Assembly: GCA_021613335.1 (NCBI GenBank)
Contig: JAJTWR010000113.1
Span: 2,540,501 to 2,604,500 of the forward strand
Direction: 5' to 3'
Length of the DNA stretch: 64,000 bases
Origin: Whitmania pigra
Taxonomy: Eukaryota > Annelida > Clitellata > Hirudinida > Haemopidae
The notes under the pieces were generated by a model. It worked only from the letters and a program-made list of their open reading frames with translations. It made no database searches and was not told the origin of the DNA. Made by a program: the position numbers and the translations under genes. Below are positions 1-16,100 of the stretch, piece by piece. Positions within the stretch are counted from its first letter, which is position 1; every line of letters starts with the position of its first letter.

Positions 1-120
1 GATTCTCAATTTTCACCTAATGGAGGTCTCAGAGGTGGAGTGATGTAATCGGAAGATCTTCAACCACAAGTGAGCCTCGCCGTCGCATGATTGCTTGAAG
101 AGCGTGGAGAGTCTGGTTAA

Positions 121-170
121 GTCTAATTAATCCTAGTTATGCAACGGGCTTTAATCAAATAAATAAATAG
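121..170 (+). repeat. LINE/SINE 3'-tail repeat
   Basis: A stretch reading roughly TAGTTATGCAACGGGCTTTAAT followed by an AAATAAATAAAT tail. Related tails occur at about 17429-17463 (-), 42172-42205 (+) and 53011-53062 (-). It looks like the 3' end of a dispersed retroposon and it abuts the reverse-transcriptase fragment that follows. The preceding 120 bases probably belong to the same element but show no coding sequence. Confidence 0.55.
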
Positions 171-174
171 AAAG

Positions 175-600
175 TCTGGCGGTTGACATGGACAAGAATC
201 GGATTGCAGTAATCAGGCTTTGAGAGAATGAGCTGAACTATGAGAGATATAAACATTTGATATGGGACGAATGGTTTAGCCTCCTTGAGGACGCCTGGCG
301 TAACGGCTTGCAGCAACCCGATTAACATGATGATTCATTGTCAGGGATGTGTCAAGATATGCGCTGAGGTTTCTGACTGTCCGCGAAGGGCTACTAGAAC
401 CTGCCAGTTCTGGTAAGCTAATTGAGTTAATGCGGTTACATCTGGCAGCAGATCCAAACCACATTGCCTCCTTCTTGACAGGGTTGAACCTTAGTCCGCT
501 ATGTCTGCAAAGTACAGGGAAAAGAGTACGGATCCCAGTACGGAGCCCTGTGGAATGCCCAATTGAATGTACTGTATAACGTTGTACGAGGATGAAGACG
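175..600 (-). mobile_element. LINE reverse-transcriptase fragment (CR1/jockey-like)
   Basis: Reading the minus strand gives a degraded reverse transcriptase. The GIPQGSVLGSVLF motif lies near 580-510, then 'VRNLSAYLDTSLTMNHHV' near 390-330, and after a frameshift 'LSKPDYCNPIL' near 230-200. These are conserved blocks of CR1/jockey-type LINE polymerases. Stops and frameshifts show it is dead, and it is cut short at about 175 by another repeat tail. Confidence 0.75.
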
Positions 601-847
601 GTACTGTTAGTTTTTTTTTCTTCCCGAGAGATATGTCTTGAACCATTGCAGTGTCGTTTTTTTGACAGTTTATTACAATTTTTATTAGTTTATTGAATCA
701 AACAAACAAACAAACAAGCCGTTATATAAAAAAAAAACAAAAAGCGAAAGCGAATAAATTCAAACAAATCCAAAAGGCCAGCCTTAAGGAAGCACGCTCT
801 TCCGATGTCGGATTGACCCTGAAAGTAGTTATATACAAAATTATAAG

Positions 848-1500
848 CTATACACATCCACGCAATAAATATTGTTTGTATGACATTTTGAATAGTAAAG
901 AAAGTAATTTGAAAGGGCATGTGTTTAACTGAGTTAGATCATTGATAGATGAAGATATGGAGGAGTAAAGTCTTGGGCCATAACATTGAATTGAGATTAA
1001 TTTAAGAAATTTGGAGAAAGACGAACTATATTCATGTATAAGTGAAGGATTATTGTAATTATTGCTTGATATGAAAAAAACCAGAGAATATTTTGAGAAG
1101 AGAATTAAAATCATATGAAAACATGAAAAGAGCAATTTGTAAATTACGAATTTGTGATATATTTAACAGACTATTGTTAGAGAAGACAGAAGCAGATGAT
1201 GATGAGGGTGATAATAAGAAAATTTTTTGTACAATCCGTTTTTGCAATATATTCAATTGATGTAAATGTGTGTTATAAGTGGCTGCCCATGTTATATTGC
1301 AGTAAGTTAGGTAAGGGTAAATAAGAAAGAAATATGACAGAAGAGCAACGTTTGCGTCAATAAATTTTGACAAATTCGTTTGACGAACTGCAAATGTTTT
1401 TTCTAGTTTGTTGATGAGGATGTCATGATCTACAGTGTCAAACGCTGCGGACATGTCGATGAGCAGAAGGGGAAACTTTACCAGCGTCCAATGATGTCAA
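848..1500 (-). mobile_element. LINE reverse-transcriptase 3' fragment
   Basis: The minus strand encodes 'AFDTVDHDILINKLEK' at about 1450-1400. It then jumps directly to 'YPYLTYCNITWAATY' and 'LQKRIVQKI', which normally lie about 150 residues later, so there is an internal deletion. After a frameshift 'YGPRLYSSI' follows near 975, matching the 'GPxLWNSLP' block at the end of such polymerases. It is non-functional. Confidence 0.75.
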
Positions 1501-1949
1501 CTAAATTCCTCGGCATTATTGTGATAAATTAAATTGGTTCTTGCATATCAATTATGTTGCATCCAAAATTTCAAAAAACGTTGGTGTTATATCAGAAATC
1601 ACTTTTATTGTTGACAGAAAAATTCTAATTTTGCTATGCTATTCTTACAATATATTAATCTATTCTTATCTAATTTATTGACACATAGCTTGGGCATCTA
1701 ACTATCTCTCTAAATTTATCCCTTCACTCAATCTCCAAAAAGAATAATCCATATTATGTTTTGTCTCCATCCACGTGTTTATACAAATGACCTCTTTATT
1801 TCAAATGGATTTCCGAATATTTATCAGATATTCCAAAGTTGCCTCTTTATATAAAGAGAATATATAAAGTCCTTGTGCAACTTCAAACTTAAATAATTGT
1901 TGAGAGGATAAATAAATCATTTAAGGTGCATTAAGAAGCTGATTTTATT

Positions 1950-2650
1950 AAATTGCCACATGAATGGAAGACTGCCCTCATAACTCCAATCCATAAAAAA
2001 AGACCCAACCAACTTACGTACCAATTACAGGCTTATCTCTTTGTCGTGTCATGGAAAAAATCGTAAATAAAGACACTTTGGCATTCATACCCAAAAATGG
2101 TTTCATAAAAAACATCAACATGGTTTTCTTGCTTCTCATGCAGTGTTCGTAGTCGTTCTAGAAAAAACCACAAACCACCTTAGTATTTCATGAATAACAC
2201 AAGTTAAACTGATAAGAGATCTCGGAGTGTACATCGATGACTGTCTCACATTTGTCCCTCATATCAAAACCGTGATGCAGAATGCTCGTCTACTAAACCT
2301 ATCATTTACTTCTAAAGACAATACCATTTCTTACAAAGGCATTCTGCATATATGATCTTCCACTACTTGAATACAAATCAAAAATCTGTTCCCAGACAAG
2401 TTCCCACCACAAATATCTGGTTGAAAACATAAAATCTGGGTAGCTTTGGGCAAAATATTTGGTTTACATAACATTTATATAAAATTAAAGGTATTTGGCG
2501 GCTTTTTATAATTAGCATGCAAAGACCACAAGATTACTGACCTATTGACATTAACTAATTCTTTTCTCCTAGAAAAACATCCCCTCTATAACATTCCATT
2601 TCGTGAACGTAGGAGAATATAAACAAGAAATAGCCATTTTGATATTTTAA
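1950..2650 (+). mobile_element. LINE reverse-transcriptase fragment, heavily degraded
   Basis: Forward frames give 'LPHEWKTALITPIHKK' near 1955, 'LGVYIDDCLTFVPHI' near 2224 and 'PLLEYKSKI' near 2360. These are the thumb and palm blocks of a non-LTR reverse transcriptase in the right order, separated by frameshifts and stops. The orientation is opposite to the two preceding LINE fragments, so it is an independent insertion. Confidence 0.65.
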
Positions 2651-3049
2651 TGCCCAATGCATTTCTCTTAATGTGGCCGATATCAAACGAATCATCAAAA
2701 CAGAAAAAAATATTCGTTTAGCAATGAATTGAGAATAAAACTTGTTCTATACACTTCCACTAATGATTATCAAACCATTGCATAAACACAGAGCAAAAAT
2801 ATGATAGTCATAGGTTGGTATCTTCGCTCATACGGGCCACATCGATAGTTCCACTATCATCATCAGAGGTTTAACTAGTTAGAATACAGAAAAAACCTTA
2901 ACTTTGAAAATTTTATTAACATAGCATAACAATAAAACAACTTGCAACAAAATCAATATGAAGAATTGGAATGAACATGCTAGATTACGGGAATATATAC
3001 TAGTGATTACAAACACATGCAGCAGCTTTTAAGTCCAAGGTATGCAACA

Positions 3050-3082
3050 CCATATATGGTAAAGCTCTCGAGTCTATATAAG
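3050..3082 (+). promoter_or_regulatory. Actin 1 promoter: CArG box plus TATA box
   Basis: A perfect CArG box, CCATATATGG (3050-3059), is followed 25 bp on (start to start) by TATATAAG (3075-3082). The ATG lies 97 bp beyond the TATA box. CArG boxes bind serum response factor and drive actin transcription in many animals. GGTATGCA just upstream (about 3039) is also shared with actins 2 and 5. Confidence 0.8.
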
Positions 3083-3171
3083 CACCAGCATCCTACCGTT
3101 TCTCACCGCATACTCGCTTTCTTGAGTTTAGATTTTCTTAGGAGTTTCAGTTGTAAGCCAGCCAAGACAAA

Positions 3172-4597
<1,426 letters not shown>

Positions 4598-4763
4598 GCA
4601 GTCGGCCATCTACTTCTAAAAGCTATTGTCGAACTTGCTATATGATTGTTTAACGGGAAATGTGACTATTTCATTCGTTTGCAATTATAGTGGAAGTTTT
4701 ATCCATGTTGTGTTTCGTTTTTTTTAAATTTATGTTTGAATCCATAGGTTATATGAGAATAAA

Positions 4764-6480
4764 ATTGAGTTAAATGAATCTTTTGGTTTATTCATTAACT
4801 TGAGCTTTTAGCTCATTAGATTTAGACTTCGTGACCGAAGAGGTAGTAAAGTTATTTTCTGAAATTGTTTTTCTATTCAATCCTTTATTGTGCCAAACAA
4901 AATAAAACTTATGTACAACATAATTAGATGATAGAAAATTTTTGTCGGTTTAATGGTTAGTCCTATGGGTAACCCACGCCCTACTTAAAATTTACAGTTG
5001 TGTCTATGTCACCGGACTCAATACAAGTAGTATTGCTTAGCATGGAACTTAACTCTATAGTTTCATTAGTTATAGTTATGATAATATAATTTTAGTTTAG
5101 ATTTAGCTTTATCAGATTTTGTTTCTAAATAAATTTTAAATAATTCGAACAGTATCTGGCACCATCTCCTCTTCTTAGATGTTAAATTCCAACAGGCTGA
5201 GGCTGATAAGACATTTAGAGGTGGTTGGTATATGTTACTGCACCGATAAATCCAGCCCTGAAGTAGGGACTGACCGGGGTCAAATTTTTAGCCAAGGCCG
5301 GGATTCAGCTTTTGTGGTTAGTCGTGTCTAAATACATGTTTAGATATGAAACTTTCTAATTTATTTAACAGTGTAGTATTTTGCTTGTCTTGAACTTCAT
5401 AAAACTATTTCAAATGCTAATTCAGTGAAGAATGCAGTTATTTAGCTATAGTTCCATAATTACAAGACTCGTTTGCACATGTACAATTAATGTTTACTAT
5501 TCCTTCATTGACTACGGTTATCAATCTCAATCAAGGTCTCAAAAAAAATTAAGACTTTTTGGGTCGCTTAACTTTAGGATAGAAGGGAAAAGGTCACCTC
5601 TAAAGGTTTACAAGGTTTGCCCCTTGGAAAAAGCTGAAATGACTTCTCTGTTTCTGAGAAGATAGAGATAAAACAAGAGCACACAAAGAACGAAGGTGTC
5701 TCGTATGGTCCTTTTCTTCTGGAAGATACAGTCCTAGAAATAGTTTTAAGACATATCTACATTTATGAACAACTTCCTTACATATCTTGCTGAAGTATTC
5801 AACAATTAATTAAAAGACCTTAGTAGTGTAAAATTCCCTTTCTGCTCGCCTTGGATTTAGGGTCTGCAGAGGTTTGTAAAATACCGGCCACTGAGTATTG
5901 TAAACGTCTGTTAGTAAAATACCTTTAAAGAAGTATAGGGGGAAGGTACGAAAACCAAATAATAAGAAATTCGCTTTCCTTTTAATTTGTCTTTATTTAT
6001 AATCTGCGTAGATCACTTCAAATTTTTATTTTCAAGCTTTTTAACGGAAACATTAAATTCAACAAGTTTGTAAAAAATTTAAGTTGTGGTATGATATTAA
6101 AAAGTTGCAACGATTTTAATTAGCGCAGTTTAACATGGTTATGGTTGACAAAAATTATAAATCAGGAAATGCCTTTCTGTAACATTTATTTGCAACTTTA
6201 AGCAAAGAAAAGACATTATCGGATCGCATTGAGTCCAAAATCAGCGCCGCAGCTGACATTTCGAATGATAGTGAAGACTCCAGAGACAGATTAATTCATA
6301 AATCAAATGAACCGGAACTGCGTAAAAGTTGCTCAGACGGCATTTGCAGCCAACAACAGAAATTTCGGGCCCCAATTTGATTGCAATTTGGTAAAAGAAA
6401 AGCAATATTAAAAAGTTAAAAATTTTAAAATTTTAAAATCCAAGCGGGCTTCGAAAAATTGCCGGCCCCTGGGCACTTCT
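4764..6480. other. Intergenic; no gene recognised
   Basis: AT-rich spacer after actin 1. Positions 5990-6180 are one copy of a repeat seen again at 8790-8940. Positions about 6200-6380 hold an open + frame of about 60 codons reading 'SDRIESKISAAADISNDSED' that ends in TGA. It has no start codon and no family I recognise, and may be an exon relic or transposon debris. The 77-codon open frame at 5432-5665 shows no domain and I do not call it. Confidence 0.4.
5990..6180 (+). repeat. Dispersed repeat block A, copy 1
   Basis: About 150-190 bp including 'TTAAATTCAACAAGTTTGTA', 'AAAAAGTTGCAACGATTTTA' and 'CAGTTTAACATGG'. It recurs in the same orientation at 8790-8940 with scattered substitutions. 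Here it lies upstream of block B; at the second locus it lies downstream of it. Confidence 0.7.
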
Positions 6481-6481
6481 C

Positions 6482-6680
6482 AATACGCAATATATAATAG
6501 CATTATAGGGCGTTTGAAAACCGTGAGCACATCCTTACTTATATTTAATTGAAACTTGAAATTGTTGATAGTTACGCAATCAATGTGCACTTTATGCAAA
6601 TATTATCATCTGACCAAAAAACGACTTAAAAACTAATGAATGACTGGCAGATTGAGGACTTCTGACAAGCCTTTGTCCTC
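6482..6680 (+). repeat. Dispersed repeat block B, copy 1
   Basis: About 195 bp beginning AATACGCAATATATAATAGC and ending GACAAGCCTTTGTC. It is a close copy of 8478-8670 in the same orientation. The actin shard at 6682 is joined directly to its end. Confidence 0.75.
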
Positions 6681-6681
6681 T

Positions 6682-6720
6682 GCTCTGCCTCACGCCATCC
6701 TCCGTCTCGATCTGGCCGGT
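6682..6720 (+). pseudogene. 39-bp actin exon-2 shard
   Basis: These 39 bases are identical to the actin exon 2 segment encoding [13 protein letters not shown] (for example 3901-3939 in actin 1). Nothing on either side resembles actin. It is an isolated fragment, not a gene, presumably left by recombination or repair. It follows repeat block B directly; the second copy of that block (8478-8670) has no actin sequence at this place. Confidence 0.85.
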
Positions 6721-6803
6721 TGAGTAAGGAATCGTTGCATCACGTCTCCTCACGTTGCCCCATTACCCTGCTGTGTTTGCTGACTCGCCCTATCATGTAT
6801 TAG

Positions 6804-8412
6804 CAGTGTTGCCGAAAGTACTCCAAAAATGTACTTAAGTATAAGTACAAAGTACTTATAAGTACAGGTACAAGTACGTTGTAGACAATGTACTTAAGTA
6901 CAAGTACGTTGTAGGCAATGTACTTAAGTACAAGTACGTTGTAGGCAATGTACTTAAGTACAAGTACAAGTATTTTTGAATGTACTTAAGTGTAAGTATA
7001 AGTACTTTTGGAAACCTTCATTGAACAGAAATAATATTCGTTAACTTCAATACAATGTTAAGACAGGTACAGCAGAATTTGTATTTATCAATAAAATTGT
7101 TTATTCTTCTTTAAAAGAAGCAATGTTTTAAAAGATTTGTCACAGAGTGTGTTACGCTGAGGATTCAGTATAAGACCAGGTTGACTGAATAGTCTTTTAA
7201 CAGGTGCAGATGATGGTGTTGAACTTGAGAAATACTTTTTTGAATGCTGAATACCTATATGCAATAGCCAGAAATTATAAGTTATTAACAAAATTATATA
7301 AATTACGAAACACAATTGTTTTCAAAACATAATTTATAAAATTACAATGTGTACCTGCTCAGTTGATTCAGGTCGTGTGATGGATCATTCAGGTACTGAA
7401 CTGCTTCCACTGTGAAAGAAGAATCATTACTCCCAGAATCTGGTTCATAAAATTTATAAAAATCTCCAGCTGATGGTGTCACAACCGTTGATTCTGTGGT
7501 AGGGTTTTCGTGTGTTTGACTTGGGCAACAAACAGTTTTTCACACACCTTACGATGTATTGATGGAAGCCAGCGAACTTTGAAATATGGGTGTTACACAG
7601 CAGCGATTATAAAAGATTTTATTTTGAAGTTTATTGCTATGTTCTCAAATTTCAAAATATCTCCAAACCTTTTCTGCATTCCAGCCTGAATAGCTATTAT
7701 TAAATTTGCAACATAAGTCGATGAAGCCGAATTAAGTCTTAGTTGTATGGTGTGTAACATTAATGTTGTGTTTTCTCCTTGTAACTTGTCTAAGGCTTGT
7801 GCAATTAATCTCATTACTTCAATCCATTCGTTCAAGAACGTGAAATCTTGAGAGCTGAACTTTGGCAGCTGCAAGCGTTCCATCACGATATTGAGTTTGT
7901 CCTTCATATTATAGATGGCTTTCTAACTGTCAAATTCAGAGTTCCAACGAGTTGAGTTTGGGTTAGGTATTGTTCTCCCAAGCACATCAAACACAGCTTC
8001 AGCATATTTTGATGTGGCGCATTGCTCAAACTGGAACATTTGCCAGCCACTGAACGATACATTCGCTTGAAAGTCACATCACTTGCCAGTGCTTTATTGG
8101 CTTTTGGAACTTTCAAATAAGTCGGCCATTTTCCAACAAATGTAAACAATCGACTATACAAAGAGAACAAAGGAAACAGAGACAGGCATATACAAAGGAA
8201 ACGCCAAAGATTAGAAATCAGTACATTAGCACTCTTATTTTCAAAAAGAGAAATTTTAAAAATACTTAGCCATAATTAAAATGTACTTACTTATAAGTAC
8301 ATCAAAAATGTATTTAAAGTACAAGTACTAAGTACACAATCGTGAAAGAACTTAAGTATAAATACTCAAGTACTGCAAATGTACTTAAGTGCTCGTGTAC
8401 ACGGCATCACTG
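6804..8412 (-). mobile_element. hAT DNA transposon, degraded, with 8-bp target duplication
   Basis: Terminal inverted repeats CAGTGTTGCCG (left) and CAGTGATGCCG (right, read on the minus strand) enclose 1609 bp. They are flanked by TGTATTAG (6796-6803) and TGTATCAG (8413-8420), an 8-bp target-site duplication with one mismatch, as hAT elements make. The interior minus strand encodes transposase pieces: 'KCSSL', then 'NPNSTRWNSEFDS' near 7960-7925 (the conserved TRWNS block), and 'FLNEWIEVMRLIAQALDKLQ' near 7850-7780. In-frame stops make it inactive. Both ends are rich in GTACTTAAGTAC-like subterminal repeats. Confidence 0.88.
6815..7010 (+). repeat. Subterminal minisatellite of the hAT element
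   Basis: Tandem units of about 32 bp with core ATGTACTTAAGTACAAGTAC, three of them nearly perfect between about 6885 and 6975. The same GTACTT words recur at the other end (8278-8400). Short palindromic subterminal motifs like these are typical transposase-binding arrays of hAT elements. Confidence 0.75.
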
Positions 8413-8477
8413 TGTATCAGCATGAACGTCTAAAAGCGTCAAGTAAAATTTTAAACATATTTAACGCGTAGAACTTG

Positions 8478-8670
8478 TAAAATACGCAATATATAATAGC
8501 ATTATAGGACAGTTTGAAAACCATGAGCACATCATTACTTATATCCATTTTAAACTTGAAATTGTTGATGGTTACGCAATCAATATGCACTTTAGGCAAT
8601 ATCATCTGACCAAAAAACTAATTAAAAATAATGAATGAGTGGCAGATTGAGGACTTCAGACAAGCCTTTG
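8478..8670 (+). repeat. Dispersed repeat block B, copy 2
   Basis: Near copy of 6482-6680. It lies just outside the right end of the hAT element, whereas copy 1 lies just outside the left end. Confidence 0.75.
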
Positions 8671-9772
8671 TCTGTTCAATGGGACTTAAAGAGCGATATG
8701 TAGGTAATGCCCACCAAAAACAAAAGCATTTCTAATAAAAGAATTTTGAAAAAAAGTATTAATACTAAAAAATACGTATTTTCAGAATAAATCACATCAA
8801 ATATTTATTTTCAAGTTTTTTAATTGAAGTATTAAATTCAACAAATTTGTAGAAAATGTAAGTTGTGATATGATATTAAAAAGTTGCAACGATTTTAATT
8901 AATGCAGTTTAACATGGAAGTTTAAATCAGGAAATGCCTGAATTTTCAGAATAAAATACGTATTTTAAATACTTGCATTGGAATTTTATTTTAAAAATAC
9001 AAGTATTTAATATACTACCCACTTTTGTTACAAAGTTTTTAAAATAAGGAAGACGTTAATATGGTTTTAGAAATCGTTGAGGATAATGAGATTGGGCGCA
9101 GACTTGCATGTGTGTTTTTTTTAAAATTACCTCAGCATCAATCGTTGAAGCCAATGCATGTAAAGTCATATTTTAATAATTGTGATTCTTGACATATCGA
9201 ATGTATGTAACCATTTCTGAGATTTGACGAAATTGAGAAAAAGTAAAATAAAACTACATATTTTTCATCACAGGCCTAGAATTCAAACAAAAGTTTCAAG
9301 CTATCAACTGCAACTATACAACAATAAGTACATTACTATAAAATGTATTTTTTGAACTTTTAGTGGGTATAGAAAATTTATATTATTTGTATTTTATAAT
9401 ATCTAGCAAAACTACGTTATAAGTTTTACAATCGGTTTAATTATTCGATCAAACAGCCTGAAGGTTTCTTTAGGTTAATTGACACCTCAAGTACGAAACT
9501 TCACCGAACGTTTGCATAGAGGCATTCCAACAGAACTACAAAACATTTCTGCACAAAAATTTTCCCTTTAAACTCTCACAAAAACAATAAACAATTACCA
9601 CAACCAGTTTAAAGATTATAACGTTGAAATTAATTTTAAATTAATCCAAAATGTTTATGTAGCAATAAGAACAAATCACATAATGATCCATCAAACGAAC
9701 GAGAATGGTACGAATTTATAGCAATATTGAAAAAGCCCATAGGAGATATTCTCTAGTCCAAGGTATGCATTA
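8671..9772. other. Intergenic; repeat block A copy 2, otherwise nothing recognised
   Basis: Positions 8790-8940 repeat block A. Positions 8760-9010 contain several AAATACGTATTT-like palindromic words that may mark another small DNA transposon, but I see no clear ends. The remaining sequence up to the actin 2 promoter is AT-rich without coding signal. Confidence 0.45.
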
Positions 9773-9805
9773 CCATAAATGGAAATGCTATCGACTCTAT
9801 ATAAA
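9773..9805 (+). promoter_or_regulatory. Actin 2 promoter: CArG box plus TATA box
   Basis: CCATAAATGG (9773-9782) and TATATAAA (9798-9805), 25 bp start to start, with the ATG 97 bp beyond the TATA start. The stretch from the CArG box through the TATA box is the same as in actin 3. Confidence 0.8.
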
Positions 9806-9894
9806 CTCCAGCATCCTACCGTTTCTCACCGCACACTCGCTCTATTGCGTTTAGATTTTCTTAGGAGTTTCAGTTGTAAGCCAGCCAAGACAAA

Positions 9895-11319
<1,425 letters not shown>

Positions 11320-11490
11320 GATTACTCTGGAAATTTTTTACCTTATATCATACCGTTTTTCCATGTGGATATTTGCTGTACGCATGGAATTGAAATGAGT
11401 TATTGTATGTACTTTCGTCTTTTGTTGTTATATGAATATTTTTTCTGCTTCAAATGTCAAAATCAAATCGGAATTCTGTTTTAAAATAAA

Positions 11491-14380
11491 GGTTAATCTA
11501 ATATTCAATATGATTTTTATTTTTTATTTTTTTTTTTTTGGGGGGGGTGGTGTTAAATTAGTGGAATGATTTTATTTGAACACACTAGAAGAATCTGAAT
11601 CAAAAAAAATCTTATGGAACTTGCCGCGGTCTTTAATATTTGGTAAACAATTCAAGCACACATGTTTATTGAAATGCAATAAATATTTTGAGTTATTACA
11701 TGATTATTCAGTGTCAATTATGAGTGAAATAATGTTTAAAACAAATACTAATTTTTCACTTTTTCTGAAGAGTCCACATCTCCTGAATGTCCATCTAATT
11801 GAAGAAGTTCACCATATAGTGACCTCGAAATGACAGTTGATAGGTTTAACATTACATTTCATACCCTATTTAACTGCTTCAAATGGATATCTATTAATTG
11901 ACAGTTCCTTGTCTCCTAATGACCAAGTCACATCATTAGTAATGGGAATTTAATTGCAAAACAAATATTGAATAAATAACATTTACAAAAGTATGCAATA
12001 AATACGGCACAGCAAGAACAACATTTAAACTTGTTATTTTTAAATAACTATTACAGTAAACGTCCTGATGTGAGGACATTCCCTACTTTTTTTGCTGGAG
12101 CAATTTGTTGCAGACAATTCGTTGCTCGTAATTTAATCCTCGAAACTTATCATGCATAATAAATATTGATGTAAAATCTTTCCTAATTTTTACTGGATCT
12201 GTATTGTTAGCAATAAAATATGTGCAAATCATTATTATTTACTTGCTCTTGCACTTTCCCCTTTGCTCCCCCATGGCTAAACTTACGATCTATGTATATT
12301 TTGAATATTTTAAGTTTTTTGAGGATAAATTAGAACGAAGCATTTACATGAGTCTAATAAATTTGATAAATCAATGAATCTAATATGTCAGATAAAATGA
12401 ACTCAATCAATTCCGAAAAAGTTTCTCATCAATGTATTTCAAACAATTTTATAATTTGACAAATTTAATTTTTTTGAGATACTTTGGTTGGAGGTGCTTA
12501 CTGAGTTCATTTGATCTGGCCCTAATGTAATCCAACAAATTGTGTGAAAAACTTGCCCACGCAATTCTTATACATGAGAAGTTATCAAGCTGGCCAAAAA
12601 TTTTTCCAAATCCTCAAAAACTGTGTATACAAATTTATGAAATTCAGGAGAATTTAAAAATAAAAAATAATTATGAAATTTGGTTGCTGTTAATATTATG
12701 TTATAACGGCATATGCTATTATTTGGTACACATGATTTTTAGTTTCAGGGATCAAGACCATTTTGAATATAAAATGTAAAGCAAAATACAACGGCTCGGA
12801 ATTCTATGCAATCACATAGATTAGAAATTTACCAAATTATGATAATTCTAATATCGAATTTAGAATTAACCATGATCTTTATTTAATTTATCAATTAATC
12901 AAACATTCTACAATAAGATTGAGTATTTATGCAACGTATTTGCATTGAAGCTGTAAATGGAATCTATTCATATTGATGAGGAAAAGGAAATTTTATTGTT
13001 CATGGTAGAAATGTGATGATAGAGATGAAATATCGATGAGCTGTGATCGGGAATGATAAGCTCGTAAACACAGGCAAAGAAAATTTCCCTAGAGAAAAAG
13101 ATTTCAGTGTGCAAGGGCGTCCATGAAAGAAAGTTTTCATTGGGATTTGCACAATCGATATTAAATACATACCAATATGAGCTTTGGTTAAGAAAGAAAT
13201 TTAACAGGTTTGAAGGCTTCGGCTGAAATCTACTTCAAGCCAGCCAACACAGAATGTAAGAATTAAGTTATTCAATATTAGCTGAGCAATTGCGCTACAA
13301 GTTATGTTGAACATCCTTGGTCATGCAGTAAAGCAACCAATTTCTTTATCAAAGAAAACATTATAAATTTCTAAAATTCTTAAACCTTTGGTTTATTTAA
13401 ACCTACAAATATTATCAGAATTAAAATTGTTGTATCTGAAAGAAATGTAGCATTTAGCCAGGATAAACAAACTTTAAGAAATCTCTAGACTCAGAAGAAT
13501 GCCGCCTTTCCAGGTTCAGATTTTAATTAGACTAATGAAACTATTCAGGATCGTAACAGAAAGAAAAAGCTAAGTCTGGTATTTGAACCAGTAATGAAAT
13601 ACATGCAAAGACTTGGAGATGTTAGGTAATTCCTTTGATCCGTTGAAGAATGCAAGGATTTAGTTGAGGAAAGCTCTAATTGTGCTAGTGAAACTGGTTA
13701 ATACTTTTACATGAAATTCGATACAATATTCATGTAACACAAAATTAGGCCAAATGGAAGTATTTATGCAAATATGCAAGAATGGATATCCTTTGTCAAT
13801 AACAAAGCACTATGTAGACCAAATATACTTGTATAAATTAACTTATTAAATAAAATATTGAGCGTTGTTTAAATATTGGTGCTCGAACCCCCATCCCCCG
13901 TTTTTATATTGAAACAGATAAAAATTGGATGATAAAAAAAAAATCATAAACTGAATTAGCGATAATAAATTAGATAAAAGACACTATCTTGCATTGGACA
14001 TTGGATTGACATCAAGTGCTTTCACGTCGCAATTGAAGCACGTTTGGTTGAATAGAACTTTGAGATATAAAATCATTAAATGGATCAACCTTGTGGTTCA
14101 TTAAACATAAGCCGATCTGGCAAATTTAACACATCGTAATAACATTGAATTCCATAAAAATCTAAGCGAGCGGCATATGTGTAAAAATTAGTTAAATTCC
14201 AAATCGATGACAAAAAAAATAAACACTAAAAGCATATGAGCCACATTAACTAAAAAAAAGTAATCTAATGCAATTATCTAATGAAAAATTTTAAAAACCA
14301 AAGCTCATGGAAGCAAAGAATATATACCCCCTTTAAACATTTGACTGTTTCCACTATCAGCTGTGTGCCGATATGCAGCA
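11491..14380. other. Intergenic spacer, no gene recognised
   Basis: AT-rich sequence with a T/G run at 11520-11550 and many short random frames, none with a recognisable domain. At about 13232-13253 'AAGCCAGCCAACACAGAATG' resembles the actin leader just before the ATG, but no actin coding sequence follows. Confidence 0.4.
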
Positions 14381-14413
14381 CCATAAATGGAAATGCTATC
14401 GACTCTATATAAA
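14381..14413 (+). promoter_or_regulatory. Actin 3 promoter: CArG box plus TATA box
   Basis: CCATAAATGG (14381-14390) and TATATAAA (14406-14413), 25 bp start to start. The ATG is 93 bp beyond the TATA start because the leader lacks a 4-bp AGCC unit present in most other copies. Confidence 0.8.
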
Positions 14414-14498
14414 CTCCAGCATCTTACCGTTTCTCACCGCACACTCGCTCTCTTGCGTTTAGATTTTCTTAGGAGTTTCAGTTGTAAGCCAAGACAAA

Positions 14499-15908
<1,410 letters not shown>

Positions 15909-16100
15909 GATGCGGGATATCAGTGGATATTAACCAGGATATTACCTTGGAATCTTACCACTCGATATTCATCTTTTTTATCAGTTTAGTTTCGATAATG
16001 TTCGTAGATTTCAAATTATGCTTTGGCATATCTTTTCAACATGATTTGAGTCAGAGTATCTCGATTTATTCCAAATTTCCAATTTTGATTTTTAAATAAA

